IMG/VR virus record: IMGVR_UViG_3300044625_000093
Coordinates: 1 to 26,231 of that record
Direction: 5' to 3' (one strand)
DNA: 26,231 nucleotides
DNA from: a virus
The translations under genes and the position numbers were made by a program. Shown piece after piece: positions 1 to 10,183 of this stretch; the first letter of the stretch is position 1, and every line of letters begins with the position of its first letter. The notes under the pieces were generated by a model. The model did not search any database. It had not been told where the DNA came from and saw only the letters and a list, made by a program, of their open reading frames with translations.

Positions 1-2
1 CG

Positions 3-3000
3 CTAGTACTTCCTGGAAGAGATGAAGGAACTCCAGGATTAAGCAAGGCTGCACAGGGACGTATAACTAAAGCAGTTCAAGATCAACAAAGATTATTAAG
101 ACAGCAAAATAGATTTACAGAGCAGCAAATACAAGATGCTCTAAAAAGATATAGACAAAATAAGGTTGATCAAGAAGTTGCAGCAGCAAACTTAAGAAGA
201 AAGGCTCAACTCGATAGAGAAGAAATAAAAAATAGACAAACAAGAGAAATTACAGAAAAAGAACGAAATACGCAACTTAAAAAAGAAGCAAAGGCAATGA
301 GGCAGGAAAGAGTCAGCAGGTTCTCTGGTGGTGCTTCAATGGCTTTAGGAACCGCTGGAATGGCAGCAATGATGTCTGGAAACGCTGGCATGGGCATGGG
401 CTTAATGGGCGCTTCAGCAGTTGCTGGAATGGCTCCTATGTTTGCTGGTATGGGTCCTCTAGGTTGGGCAGTAACTGGAATAACAGCATTTGCTGGAACA
501 TTGGCTTTAGCAGAAAGAGCAAATAAAAAATATATAGAAGGACAATCTAGGCTAGTAGATGCCACATCTGCAACAACAGATAAAATGGCAAAAATTGGAG
601 AGATGACCAATAGAGTTGGGGCAAGTGAAATCTATTCAAGAAGAAGAGGTTCTGCAGCAGCAGACAGATATACAACTGGTTTTGAACGAGGAAAACAGAT
701 GTTTGGAACAACCTTCTTATCATCTGAACAGGGCAAATCAATATTTGCGTCATTCCAAAAAGATTTAGTTGATAATGGAACAGTTGCGGTACAAAAAATA
801 GCAGTACAACTCGCTGGCTATATTTCAGATGGAATTTTGACTGCTGAACAGGCACATAGTATTGCAACTCAAATAGGAATTGATTTAAACAATACAACAT
901 TGATTTCTCAAATTAGCGGTAAATTGTTAGATCTTGTAGGACCTGAAGGACAAAATTTATTAAAAGATCCACTAAATGTACGTTTAAGATTAGTACAAGA
1001 ACAGGTAAAGTCTACATCACCAACAGGAGACATTGCAGATATCGGAAGAACAGATTATAAGCCTGATGATTTAAGTTATGAATTAAATATGATATCTGAT
1101 TACTTTGATACATATCTTGCTTTGTTTACAACAACTGCTGGAGAAAGAATTGGTGCAACTATTGGAGCAACTGCTGCACAAAACTTAGAGTTTAACCAAG
1201 CCCAGGCAGATTCTTTTGCAAAATATTATGACGATCAAATTGCAGTTTTAGAAAAACAAAAACTGCAAACAACAGAGTTATCAAAACAAGAAAAGATAAT
1301 TAGAGAAATCAGAGATTTAGAAGATTTAAGAGATAAGGGTCTTCAAAAGTTTAAAGATAATAATAAGGCAATATTAGATAATGCAGAAAAACTAAGAATA
1401 GCAATGCAGGGCAATACACCTGGAACAAAGGCATTATTAGGAGCATCTGAAACTCAGATGTTGGACAAATATAAGGGTGGGCCACAAGAACTAGCATCTG
1501 TTGTATTAGCAGAAAAAACAAAGGTAATGGATGCTGACTTAAGACTTAAGATAAATGCAATTGCTGGCAGTGGAATAGTTGGCCCAGATGCATTGACATC
1601 TATGATTAATATATTTGGAGAAGATACTGAAGCGCTATCGTCAAATCTAGACGTAGCAATTTCAAAACAAGATCCAGGTAAGGTATCTGCAATTCTGCAA
1701 ATGTTTGCAGGCTTTGAAAATAAAGATATAGCAAAAACACTTCTTGTAGATTTATTGAAAAAAGATCCTAAGAATTTTGATAAGACAGCATCAACCATAG
1801 CGCTTATGGAAAAGATGGCTGGGAAAGAAATTAATCTAGAAGCATTTTTTGAAGCCGAAGATGCACAGGCTAAACTTGATGATCTAACAAAATCTCTAGA
1901 AGCAGTGGAAAAACTCCCTACCCCAATAACTAAAAAAGCATTGATGGAAATGAAAGAAGTTGGAGGAGTTTCCTTAGACGAAATAATTCCACTATGGGAT
2001 CAATGGGAAAACCTTCCAGATGAAACAAAAAAGACAGTCTTACAGGAATATATAACTGTATATAAAACAATCACAGAGGGAGACGTTGATGCTGAAATTG
2101 CACGAAGAACAGCATCTGGTGGAACAACTGCTGCTTCGTTCTTGGCAGAAAGAACTGATCGTGATCAAGTAAGAAGAGAATTGGCTGCACAAAGAACAAT
2201 GCAGCAAATTAATCAAGACATAGCATCTGCTACAGCAAATAAAAATGGGGACCCAAGCAGTGGTGGGAAAAAAGAAGACCCATACGAGTGGCTATTGTCA
2301 AGATTAAAGAATGTAAGAAACGCAGCCATCAATGCTGCTGGAGGACTAAGTGAATTAAATAAAGCCCTTGCAAAGTCTGGAACAAAATCTGTTAAAGATA
2401 AATTTGTTGGATTAGAACAACAACTTATGGGCATGAAAACAAATCGTCAGTTTATTGACTGGATTACGGGCATGGATCCAAAGGAGCAGGCAAAATGGGT
2501 AAAGACTGCTACGAAGAAAAATGTTAATCCATTTACTGGTAAAAAAGAAAAGGGTATAAAGGTTGGACAGGCAGTACTAAGTAAAGATGCACAAAAGTAT
2601 GAGAGAGGTCTTGATGCTGCCATAGTTGGAGACTTTAATGTTTCTCAACAAAAATCATTAGATAATATTAAATATCAAGAACAGGCTTATAGAAAATTAA
2701 TAGCAGCAGGATATGATAACGTAACTATACAAAGAATTCTTGAAGATGAATATATGACTCAGCAGGTTGCCTTAAATCAAATAACTAAAGAAGAGTTAGC
2801 AATTAATGCTAATTTAGCAAAACAAACTTCAATAAGAGAAAGAATGAATTCTTTAATTCAGACAGGCAGAGATGCCCTACAGCAACAAGCAAACATAAAA
2901 CAAGTACCAGAAGTTATAAAGTTTTTCCAAGAATTAGCGCAAGGAGGACTATCACTATCTTCTGGCGCCCTAATGGATATTATAGGTGATCCAACACAAC

Positions 3001-5144
3001 TTTCTGCAGCCATCGCAGCAATGGAAGATTACAAGTCTGGCGCAGAGGGTGCAGCCGATAGACTAAAAGAAATAGTTAATGGATTAAATGCAATTAAAGA
3101 AAATTCAAATATTCAAATAGTTATTGACTTTGTACAAAAGAATTTAGCACAAAAGGCCCAGGCTGGTTTAGAGGCAGCACAGAAAGTTCTTGCTGCAAAG
3201 AGAACAGTATACGGAAATCTAACTGTAGGCGAATTGGCTGGACAGACTTCTAAAAATCCATTAACTGGAAATACAACACAAGTTGGACGTTTGGCAAAAG
3301 AAAGAGTTGATGCAAGATTTTCAGCACCAGGCGGACCAGGTATCCCTAATGTTGCTGGAAAAACTCTTGTTGGCGTTCAAAAGCAAAGAGAAGATGTTGC
3401 AAAAAGAATGCAGGCTGTTCAACTTAAAACAAGAGAAATTCAAGGAAGGTATTCAACAGCACAAGATGAATTAACAAAGGCACAAGATAATCTTGAAAAG
3501 GCTTTGGATGCTGTTGATAAAAAATATGACGATTTAATAAAAACTCAAAAAGATAAAATAGATTCTATTGAAGAGCAAATTAAGGTAGAGTTTGAAGATA
3601 AGATAACAGCATTAAATAAAGAAAGTGGAAAATTAAGTAATGACCTTGCCATAATGGATAATTTGGCAGAAAAGATTAATACAAAGTATGATAAACAGGT
3701 TGAGGCTTTACAAAAAGTAAGTGATATTAATCAAGATATTGCAAATAGTCAAAAGCAACAGTTAGGGTTAGCAGATGCCTTAACTCAGGGAGACATTGCA
3801 GCAGCAGCAAGAGCAGCACAAGAAATGAGAGCATCAGAACAAGAAAGAATGATGAATGCTCAAATGTCAAGCATTGAACAAGCAAGAAACAATGAACTCA
3901 ATGCCCTACGTGGTGCAGAAACTGGAATGACACGGGAACAGATTAGCGAAAGACAATTCCAGATATCACAAGAAATTTATAAACTTGAAAATGATCCTAG
4001 AAGACTTGAACTTGAAAAACAAATTGAGGCTGCACAGAGAGAAATAACAAGACTTGAAAAAGAAAGAGTTGTAGAATTAGATAAAGCAAGAGTTCTTAAT
4101 GAAAAGGCTATTGCAGATGCTCAGGCAAAATTAGATCTTGTAAAGGCAGAACTAGATAATCAAAATAAAATATTGGCTACCCTTGAAGCAGAAGATCTAG
4201 AACTAGAATCACAAGAGGCATACTTACAATCTATTGTAGATGAAGCAATTGCATTAGATGATAGCACTGGAATGACTCTTGAAAAATGGATAGAGACTTC
4301 AGAAAAATTAGTTGACATTGAAGAGTTGGCCCAAAACTACGCTATTGCTTTGGCAGCAGCAGAGGCTTCAGCAGCAGCAACAGATGCCTCATGGCAAAGC
4401 ATATTAGATACTATTAATGCAATTCCAGAAAGTATTACAACACAGCATATCATTAATGAAATAAGAAATATTACTGAAAATATTACTAGATATATAACTA
4501 CAATAGATCTTGGTGGTGGTGGCAACGGAAACGGCAACGGAAACGGCAACGGCAACGGCAACGGAAACGGCAACGGCAACGGAAACGGCAACGGAAACGG
4601 CAACGGCAACGGCAACGGCAATGGCCCAGGGAATAGCGGGAAAGATGCTTCTGGAGGGAATAACGATTTAGGTGGAGATGGACATCTAACAGCGTTAGCA
4701 TTAGCACAAAAAGCAGCAGCAGACAAAGCAGCAGCAGATGCAGCAGCGACAATCGCTGCACAAAAAGCAGCAGATGCAGCAGCAGATGCAGCATTTAATT
4801 TATTAAATGGTGGCTACGTATTTGATTTTGGTATAGGGTATAGAGCCAAGGGTGGACTCATAAATCCAATGAATTTTGCTATGGGTGGTTTAGCAAAGGG
4901 TACTGACACAGTGCCAGCAATGCTTACACCAGGAGAATTTATAATGAGCAAGTATGCTGTAGATACACATGGCATAGATAAAATGAGGTCTATTAATAGT
5001 GGGGACTCAGTTGGGGACTCAGTGTATAATTATAGTATTAGTGTTAATGTTAAATCTGATGCAAACCCTGATGAAATTGCAAGGGCAGTAATGACTCAGA
5101 TTAAACAAGTAGATGCCAAAAAACTCAGGGGAGCAAGATTATAA
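3..5144 (+). CDS. Tail tape measure protein, 5' end cut by window
   Basis: The reading frame is open from the first bases and gives 1713 residues before the stop, so the true start lies upstream. Tape measure proteins fill the tail tube, set its length and leave during DNA ejection. Visible support: a charged helical N-terminal part; a Gly/Ala/Met-rich hydrophobic stretch (about 333-520) of the kind that can insert in membranes; long helical regions with a strong coiled coil at about 3400-4260; and a C-terminal segment with the GTDTVPAMLTPGEFIM motif (4899-4946), which recurs at the C-terminus of many phage tape measures. Size and position before tail-tip genes agree. By the usual rule of about 0.15 nm per residue, the tail would be at least about 250 nm. 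Between the coiled coil and the C-terminal motif lie a Gly-Asn tract and an Ala-rich tract, listed separately. The stop overlaps the next start by one base. Confidence 0.93.
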   Translation, partial: LVLPGRDEGTPGLSKAAQGRITKAVQDQQRLLRQQNRFTEQQIQDALKRYRQNKVDQEVAAANLRRKAQLDREEIKNRQTREITEKERNTQLKKEAKAMRQERVSRFSGGASMALGTAGMAAMMSGNAGMGMGLMGASAVAGMAPMFAGMGPLGWAVTGITAFAGTLALAERANKKYIEGQSRLVDATSATTDKMAKIGEMTNRVGASEIYSRRRGSAAADRYTTGFERGKQMFGTTFLSSEQGKSIFASFQKDLVDNGTVAVQKIAVQLAGYISDGILTAEQAHSIATQIGIDLNNTTLISQISGKLLDLVGPEGQNLLKDPLNVRLRLVQEQVKSTSPTGDIADIGRTDYKPDDLSYELNMISDYFDTYLALFTTTAGERIGATIGATAAQNLEFNQAQADSFAKYYDDQIAVLEKQKLQTTELSKQEKIIREIRDLEDLRDKGLQKFKDNNKAILDNAEKLRIAMQGNTPGTKALLGASETQMLDKYKGGPQELASVVLAEKTKVMDADLRLKINAIAGSGIVGPDALTSMINIFGEDTEALSSNLDVAISKQDPGKVSAILQMFAGFENKDIAKTLLVDLLKKDPKNFDKTASTIALMEKMAGKEINLEAFFEAEDAQAKLDDLTKSLEAVEKLPTPITKKALMEMKEVGGVSLDEIIPLWDQWENLPDETKKTVLQEYITVYKTITEGDVDAEIARRTASGGTTAASFLAERTDRDQVRRELAAQRTMQQINQDIASATANKNGDPSSGGKKEDPYEWLLSRLKNVRNAAINAAGGLSELNKALAKSGTKSVKDKFVGLEQQLMGMKTNRQFIDWITGMDPKEQAKWVKTATKKNVNPFTGKKEKGIKVGQAVLSKDAQKYERGLDAAIVGDFNVSQQKSLDNIKYQEQAYRKLIAAGYDNVTIQRILEDEYMTQQVALNQITKEELAINANLAKQTSIRERMNSLIQTGRDALQQQANIKQVPEVIKFFQELAQGGLSLSSGALMDIIGDPTQLSAAIAAMEDYKSGAEGAADRLKEIVNGLNAIKENSNIQIVIDFVQKNLAQKAQAGLEAAQKVLAAKRTVYGNLTVGELAGQTSKNPLTGNTTQVGRLAKERVDARFSAPGGPGIPNVAGKTLVGVQKQREDVAKRMQAVQLKTREIQGRYSTAQDELTKAQDNLEKALDAVDKKYDDLIKTQKDKIDSIEEQIKVEFEDKITALNKESGKLSNDLAIMDNLAEKINTKYDKQVEALQKVSDINQDIANSQKQQLGLADALTQGDIAAAARAAQEMRASEQERMMNAQMSSIEQARNNELNALRGAETGMTREQISERQFQISQEIYKLENDPRRLELEKQIEAAQREITRLEKERVVELDKARVLNEKAIADAQAKLDLVKAELDNQNKILATLEAEDLELESQEAYLQSIVDEAIALDDSTGMTLEKWIETSEKLVDIEELAQNYAIALAAAEASAAATDASWQSILDTINAIPESITTQHIINEIRNITENITRYITTIDLGGGGNGNGNGNGNGNGNGNGNGNGNGNGNGNGNGNGNGPGNSGKDASGGNNDLGGDGHLTALALAQKAAADKAAADAAATIAAQKAADAAADAAFNLLNGGYVFDFGIGYRAKGGLINPMNFAMGGLAKGTDTVPAMLTPGEFIMSKYAVDTHGIDKMRSINSGDSVGDSVYNYSISVNVKSDANPDEIARAVMTQIKQVDAKKLRGARL
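4521..4625 (+). repeat. Hexanucleotide (GGN AAC) tract encoding 17 Gly-Asn units
   Basis: An in-frame run of Gly-Asn codon pairs inside the tape measure gene. Glycine codons alternate irregularly between GGC and GGA, while asparagine is AAC throughout except the last unit (AAT). It is preceded by three GGT glycine codons and followed by Pro-Gly-Asn-Ser-Gly. It is far more GC-rich than its surroundings. The tract is probably a flexible linker; its length could vary by slippage. Confidence 0.97.
4713..4793 (+). repeat. GCA-rich alanine tract
   Basis: Runs of two to three GCA codons separated by AAA or GAT codons encode a low-complexity helix made mostly of Ala with Lys and Asp. It lies about 90 bases after the Gly-Asn tract, in the same tape measure gene. 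The blocks look like imperfect duplications of an Ala-Ala-Ala-Asp unit. Confidence 0.85.
5001..5023 (+). repeat. Short direct repeat in tape measure gene
   Basis: Two copies of the 11-mer GGGGACTCAGT, offset by 12 bases, encode Gly-Asp-Ser-Val twice in a row. This is a small in-frame tandem duplication close to the 3' end of the tape measure gene. Confidence 0.9.
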
Positions 5145-5785
5145 TGTCAACATCACCATATATGTTAGGTAGAAAGAAATATCAAAGACCACAAGCAATG
5201 CTTTGGTCTGAGAATTCTGGAACCTTAGTATCTGGTTTGTATGTGCCAAATGGATTAGAGGTAGGTCAAGATCCAGGATCTGAGGTAGATGAATCTGTTT
5301 ATAATCAATTTTTAATATTATCAGATGACAATAGATCATCTATAGATTTTAATAATAATAGAATTGAAACTCGTGAAAGAATGATAAATGGTAGAATGAG
5401 ATCCTATCATGTTGCAGATAAGTTAACGATATCAACATCTTGGCAAATGCTACCCTCAAGGTCATATTTTACTGTTCCTGATTTTAATCCAACTACTGGA
5501 ATTTCTCCTCATGCTGGGTCTAATAATTTAGAATATACAACAGACGGCGGTGCTGGAGGGGTAGAGATATTAGACTGGTACGAAAATCATCAAGGCCCAT
5601 TTTGGGTTTATTTAGCCTATGACAAATATTCAAATTTTGGTAAAGACTCAAGTGCGTATGCTCATCTTGCACAATATAATCAACTATTACAAATGTATTT
5701 TTCTGATTTTAGTTATAGCGTTGTTAAGCGTGGAGGAAGTAATTTTGACTTCTGGAACATATCAATAACACTGGAAGAAGTATAA
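5144..5785 (+). CDS. Tail protein, distal-tail-like (putative)
   Basis: Encodes 213 residues. Its ATG overlaps the tape measure stop by one base and its stop overlaps the next ATG by one base, so all three genes are translationally coupled. In siphoviruses this position, between tape measure and tail-tip hub, is usually held by the distal tail (Dit) protein, which forms the ring joining tube and tip. The sequence looks like an all-beta virion protein, rich in aromatic, Asn, Ser and Gly residues, with no signal peptide or membrane segment. I see no diagnostic motif, so the assignment rests on position and size. Confidence 0.6.
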   Translation: MSTSPYMLGRKKYQRPQAMLWSENSGTLVSGLYVPNGLEVGQDPGSEVDESVYNQFLILSDDNRSSIDFNNNRIETRERMINGRMRSYHVADKLTISTSWQMLPSRSYFTVPDFNPTTGISPHAGSNNLEYTTDGGAGGVEILDWYENHQGPFWVYLAYDKYSNFGKDSSAYAHLAQYNQLLQMYFSDFSYSVVKRGGSNFDFWNISITLEEV

Positions 5786-8700
5786 TGTTTCAAAACGAAG
5801 ATCTTAAATTACATTTAGAAACATCTCCAACAGTCAAAACACAGTCTGCAGTTATTGCAGAATGGAATATGAATATTGCTAATAATATATTTAGAATAGG
5901 AAATTATAGATATAGGCCTTCTGCAGAAAACTCTGAAAAATATAAGTTAATACCAAATACTTTTGATGTAAACGACATAGGAAACTTTTACACTGGAGCA
6001 ACTAATTCAGATATAGTTATAGACGGAGGAATCAGTCCAGAAGATAATGAAGAGCCGTGGTTTTTATTAGCAGAAAATAAAAAATCTTCTATGCTTTACT
6101 CTTTAGAAGATTGCTTTAAAAGATTTAGACCAAGATCTGGAATAAATAAGGCTGCATATTTTCCAGGTAGAAAACTACATCATTCAAATATAAATATGTC
6201 TAATAGGCCAAGATATTATATGGCAGATAAAAACGACAAGTTTAAATATTGGACTTCTTTTAGATCAGATGGAGATGCGTTAAGAGGAATTGCAAATAAC
6301 TTCTCTGCTGGTCAATATTTTATAGATGATGCTGCTCCTTTTGTAGTTTATGATAATCCAGTTCCAGCAAATAGAATAGTAATAAAAATGCAAACAAATG
6401 TTGGCTCTATCGACCTGGGTCCATTTTCAGGCTCTTCTGGATCCTTTCCAGACCCACTATATGGAGACGTAAATAAAACAACACCAGTAAGATGGAAAAT
6501 TCAATCATTACAGGGAAATAACTGGGTAGATATAATTAATTTCAATTCTGGGAAAACAAGAAGAAACGGTTTTCCAATTATAAGTAATGACGGTTATGTA
6601 GAGTTATCTTACGGACTAAAGGTTCCAGATAAGTATAGAGATGTTTTTGTTCGTGCAGAAGAATATTCCGATGTTTCTTTTAAACCAGAAAAATCAATAA
6701 ATGGATATGCATATTTAATTAAGCCCAATCAAACAGATTTAGGCGAGTATCATATTTGGTTTGATAATCAATGGGAAACTTTTATCCCAGAATACGGCTG
6801 GTCCCTAGAGGAAGAAACTGTTGACAGGCTTACAAATTTTGTTACTGATTTTGTTGATCCAGTAAAATTTACTTCTACATCCGACGGAAGAGATATATAT
6901 AGAGAGTTTGAATTTATAAAAGGATTAAGAATTGTTGTAGATACTATGAATACAGTTAACTCAACATTTGATTTAATCGAACTATCCCCAAGACTTACTG
7001 CAGATATTAGTGACAAAGTAGTATCTTTTAATGTATCAAAAACTGCATCAGATCTAGGCACAAGCGGATTGCCAGTAGGACAGTTATTAGCATCTAATGG
7101 AAATCTTAGTATTTTTGATTATGATAATTCTTTTAATGAAAACAATACCTTAAGCATTATAAAAGACTATACCTCAAATAATATACAAATAAAGTTTTAT
7201 GACATAACTGTTAATGTAGATGGATACGATTATTTTGTTCCAATTAAAACTATGTACTCTGAAGGGTTTCCATCCATATCACATTCAGATAGAAAAGTTG
7301 ACATTATTTTAAGAGACTTATATTTTTATTTTGAATCTTTAAAAGCGCCCGAGATGTTGGTAACAAATGTTTCTTTAAGTTATGCTATATCATTATTGTT
7401 AGACTCTATAGGATTTTCTAATTATGTTTTTAAAAGATTAACAAGCGAAAAAGAATTAATAATTCCTTTCTTTTATATTGCTCCAGATAAAACAGTTGCT
7501 GAAGTTTTAAATGATCTTGCTAGGTCTACACAAACAGCAATGTTTTTTGATGAATATAATAATTTCGTAATGATGAGTAAAAACTATATTCTACCGTCAA
7601 ACAACGAAAGAGAAACAGACACAACTCTTTACGGATCAAATGATTTTGTTAAATCAGGAATTAGAGAAAATGCAAACTCTCAATCAAAATTAGCAAATAT
7701 TTTTGAAATATCTTCAGAAGAAAGAAACGTATACAACGATGGAGTAATTAATTACGATACCAGATATATACAAAGATCTTATGGAAGTATCAAGCAGGCA
7801 TCTATGATTGATAATGAAGTTGCTGCAAAAAACTGGATATATAAACCAGTATTGCTTTGGGAAATAACTGGAGATCAAAATGTTAGATCTTTAAATGGCG
7901 AAGTCTCTAATCAATCATCTTATAATTTATCTGCAATACCGCTTACTTCTAATCTTACAGCAGACGTTCCTATTGTAATAGGAAATAACTTAACCAATAA
8001 TATTATTGATTTAGGAGAGGCAGTATATTGGTTAGGAAGATATAACGGATATTTTTATGCTAATGGAGAAATTATAAAATTTGATGCAGTTCAATACAGT
8101 ATTCCTGGAGCACAAAAAAATATTTTAACAGAAGAAGTAGATGGGAAAATAGTTTATACTACAGAAACTGTTGGGGCAGTAGGAAATGTATGGATAAGCA
8201 GTAACCAAGAATATCAAGATTATATGTCTAAATTAACTTTTAATGGAAAAATGTATCCTACAGGATTTGTAAGAATATACGCAGAGCCTAAATATGAAGA
8301 AATAAATGGAATAACAGTTATGAAAAACGGAGATGTTGCAAGGCATGGACGTGGACAGTTTGGCACAAAGATAGTCTCACATGACGCTGGATTAAATTTA
8401 TACTGGTCAAATGATACATATCTTAGAGGATTTAATATGCTAAGTCACAAGTTATTTGGTTTAAAGCCAGGAGATGTTTATACTCAAGTTGAAATTTTAG
8501 AAGAAGATTTGTCTACAACAATTCCAGCATCTCCAGATCCAGTCAGGGCAAAACAAAATACAAGAACTGGAGTAATTAAAAACTTCTTGTCATATTCTTA
8601 TATAAATGAATCAGAAAAAAATACAAACAAATCTACGCAGGCTGGATCTGTTCAATCTTCAGCATTAGTGATGAGTGGTCCATCTTTTAGCACAACTGAA

Positions 8701-10182
8701 TCAGCAATTAATTTTGTTTCTTATCAATATAAAGCACTAGATAACAAGTATAAACACTTCGGGACTAGAATGCGTATTATAGGTAAATATGAGATTGGGG
8801 ACACAAAAGAACAAAGCCCAGTCAATTCCGTTCCATACTATGTTCTTCCTGGAACTCAGCCAGATCAAACCCTAAACATATCTGGAGGATCTGGAGGATT
8901 GGCAGTAATGGTTAATCCAGATACAAATATTGGATATTATTTTGAAATTGTAGCATTGACTGAAAAAAATATAAGTAAATACTCTTCAGACGTTACTAAC
9001 TTACACAATATTATTTTTTATAAAATTAAATCTGATTTAACAGGTGCAGCCGTTCCAATTAAATTGTGGGGCGGGTTAAGTAATATAATGGTTGATACTG
9101 GAAACTTTACTGGGCAAGCAAGAATGATGGGAGAAGAAAACCCAACAGTTTATGACTTAGCAGTTGAGTATCAAGATATTGGATCTGTTAGAAGATTTTA
9201 TTTATATATAAATAATAATTTAATTAAAGTAGTTGATGACCCAAGACCTTTACCAATATATAACAATATGGCATTATTTGTTCGAGGCGGATCAAAATGT
9301 ATGTTTGAAAATGTATATGCGCTTGCAAATAACTATAGCCAAAATACATCATTCTCTTTAGAAACTCCAGTTGCAGCAGCATTCGGAGATGAACATATAG
9401 ATGCTAACGAGTCATTTAGAAAATACGCTATGTCTGGAATGATCCAATCAACATATCTATCTGGAATAAATACAGGTCAGCCACCATCATTTAATATTTA
9501 TTTTGATGAGTTTGGAACTATTATGAGAGAGGCTGCATATCTAAAAATAAAATATGATAAGGCATACCCTGCTATTTATGCACAATTATCTCCAACATTT
9601 AATAGAATAAAAGGTTACACAACTTCTGGATTTAAGGCTGGATCTTACGGTGCTGAATTTTTAATTTTTAATGCCACTGACACATCTATCAATTTAGACG
9701 AGACAAGTGGAAATTATTTAAGAATACAAGGAATAACTTTTACTCAAGAGTCAAACAATCAATTATCTGTTGATTCATACTTTGCAAAAAATGCAAACTT
9801 CTCTGATCCAGTAATTGGAAAAGATGGATTGATAGTATCTCCTTTAAGATCTGCTCTAGACTATGATAAGATAAAGACAAGCAGATTAAGTTATGGGAAA
9901 AAAGAATTTTCATTAGACACTCCATATGTACAGTCAAATGATGATGCGAATGAATTAATGGGATGGATGATCAATAAAATTCTTAGACCAAGGAAGAATG
10001 TTGGAGTAAAGATATTTGCTAACCCTATCATCCAGTTAGGAGATATAGTTAATATACTATATAAGGATAGCGAAGGAACTGATATAATAGCATCTGAGGA
10101 TACTAGGTTTGTTGTATATCATATAGAATACAGCAAAGACTATAATGGCCCAGAAATGACTATATATCTAAGTGAGGTTTAA
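5785..10182 (+). CDS. Large tail-tip / hub protein with lectin-like region
   Basis: Encodes 1465 residues, translationally coupled to the gene before it. Size and place fit the tail-associated hub (Tal / minor tail) protein that closes the tail tube and carries receptor-binding parts. Residues about 530-610 hold a short helical region followed by beta strands, reminiscent of a hub domain. The C-terminus (about 1390-1465) contains LGDIVNILY and ends in a beta-rich segment that resembles the end of baseplate hub proteins. Residues about 1050-1190 look like a concanavalin/LamG-type jelly roll: alternating strands with FYLYINNNLIKVVDDP and a closing Phe-Glu-Asn-Val strand. This suggests carbohydrate binding at the tail tip. 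Arginine is almost always AGA, unlike in the replication genes. Domain calls are by eye and need structure prediction. Confidence 0.75.
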   Translation: MFQNEDLKLHLETSPTVKTQSAVIAEWNMNIANNIFRIGNYRYRPSAENSEKYKLIPNTFDVNDIGNFYTGATNSDIVIDGGISPEDNEEPWFLLAENKKSSMLYSLEDCFKRFRPRSGINKAAYFPGRKLHHSNINMSNRPRYYMADKNDKFKYWTSFRSDGDALRGIANNFSAGQYFIDDAAPFVVYDNPVPANRIVIKMQTNVGSIDLGPFSGSSGSFPDPLYGDVNKTTPVRWKIQSLQGNNWVDIINFNSGKTRRNGFPIISNDGYVELSYGLKVPDKYRDVFVRAEEYSDVSFKPEKSINGYAYLIKPNQTDLGEYHIWFDNQWETFIPEYGWSLEEETVDRLTNFVTDFVDPVKFTSTSDGRDIYREFEFIKGLRIVVDTMNTVNSTFDLIELSPRLTADISDKVVSFNVSKTASDLGTSGLPVGQLLASNGNLSIFDYDNSFNENNTLSIIKDYTSNNIQIKFYDITVNVDGYDYFVPIKTMYSEGFPSISHSDRKVDIILRDLYFYFESLKAPEMLVTNVSLSYAISLLLDSIGFSNYVFKRLTSEKELIIPFFYIAPDKTVAEVLNDLARSTQTAMFFDEYNNFVMMSKNYILPSNNERETDTTLYGSNDFVKSGIRENANSQSKLANIFEISSEERNVYNDGVINYDTRYIQRSYGSIKQASMIDNEVAAKNWIYKPVLLWEITGDQNVRSLNGEVSNQSSYNLSAIPLTSNLTADVPIVIGNNLTNNIIDLGEAVYWLGRYNGYFYANGEIIKFDAVQYSIPGAQKNILTEEVDGKIVYTTETVGAVGNVWISSNQEYQDYMSKLTFNGKMYPTGFVRIYAEPKYEEINGITVMKNGDVARHGRGQFGTKIVSHDAGLNLYWSNDTYLRGFNMLSHKLFGLKPGDVYTQVEILEEDLSTTIPASPDPVRAKQNTRTGVIKNFLSYSYINESEKNTNKSTQAGSVQSSALVMSGPSFSTTESAINFVSYQYKALDNKYKHFGTRMRIIGKYEIGDTKEQSPVNSVPYYVLPGTQPDQTLNISGGSGGLAVMVNPDTNIGYYFEIVALTEKNISKYSSDVTNLHNIIFYKIKSDLTGAAVPIKLWGGLSNIMVDTGNFTGQARMMGEENPTVYDLAVEYQDIGSVRRFYLYINNNLIKVVDDPRPLPIYNNMALFVRGGSKCMFENVYALANNYSQNTSFSLETPVAAAFGDEHIDANESFRKYAMSGMIQSTYLSGINTGQPPSFNIYFDEFGTIMREAAYLKIKYDKAYPAIYAQLSPTFNRIKGYTTSGFKAGSYGAEFLIFNATDTSINLDETSGNYLRIQGITFTQESNNQLSVDSYFAKNANFSDPVIGKDGLIVSPLRSALDYDKIKTSRLSYGKKEFSLDTPYVQSNDDANELMGWMINKILRPRKNVGVKIFANPIIQLGDIVNILYKDSEGTDIIASEDTRFVVYHIEYSKDYNGPEMTIYLSEV

Positions 10183-10183
10183 T

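Noticed and set aside
4337-4794. Reverse-strand open frames rich in Pro-Leu or Arg-Cys repeats
   Set aside because: They are the antisense readings of the Gly-Asn and alanine tracts in the tape measure gene and have no ribosome site or independent support.
5139-5146. TATAAT-like sequence at gene junctions (also near 5781 and 15121)
   Set aside because: At 5144 and 5785 it arises from overlapping stop and start codons (TATAATG), and at 15121 no -35 or TG extension stands at proper spacing.
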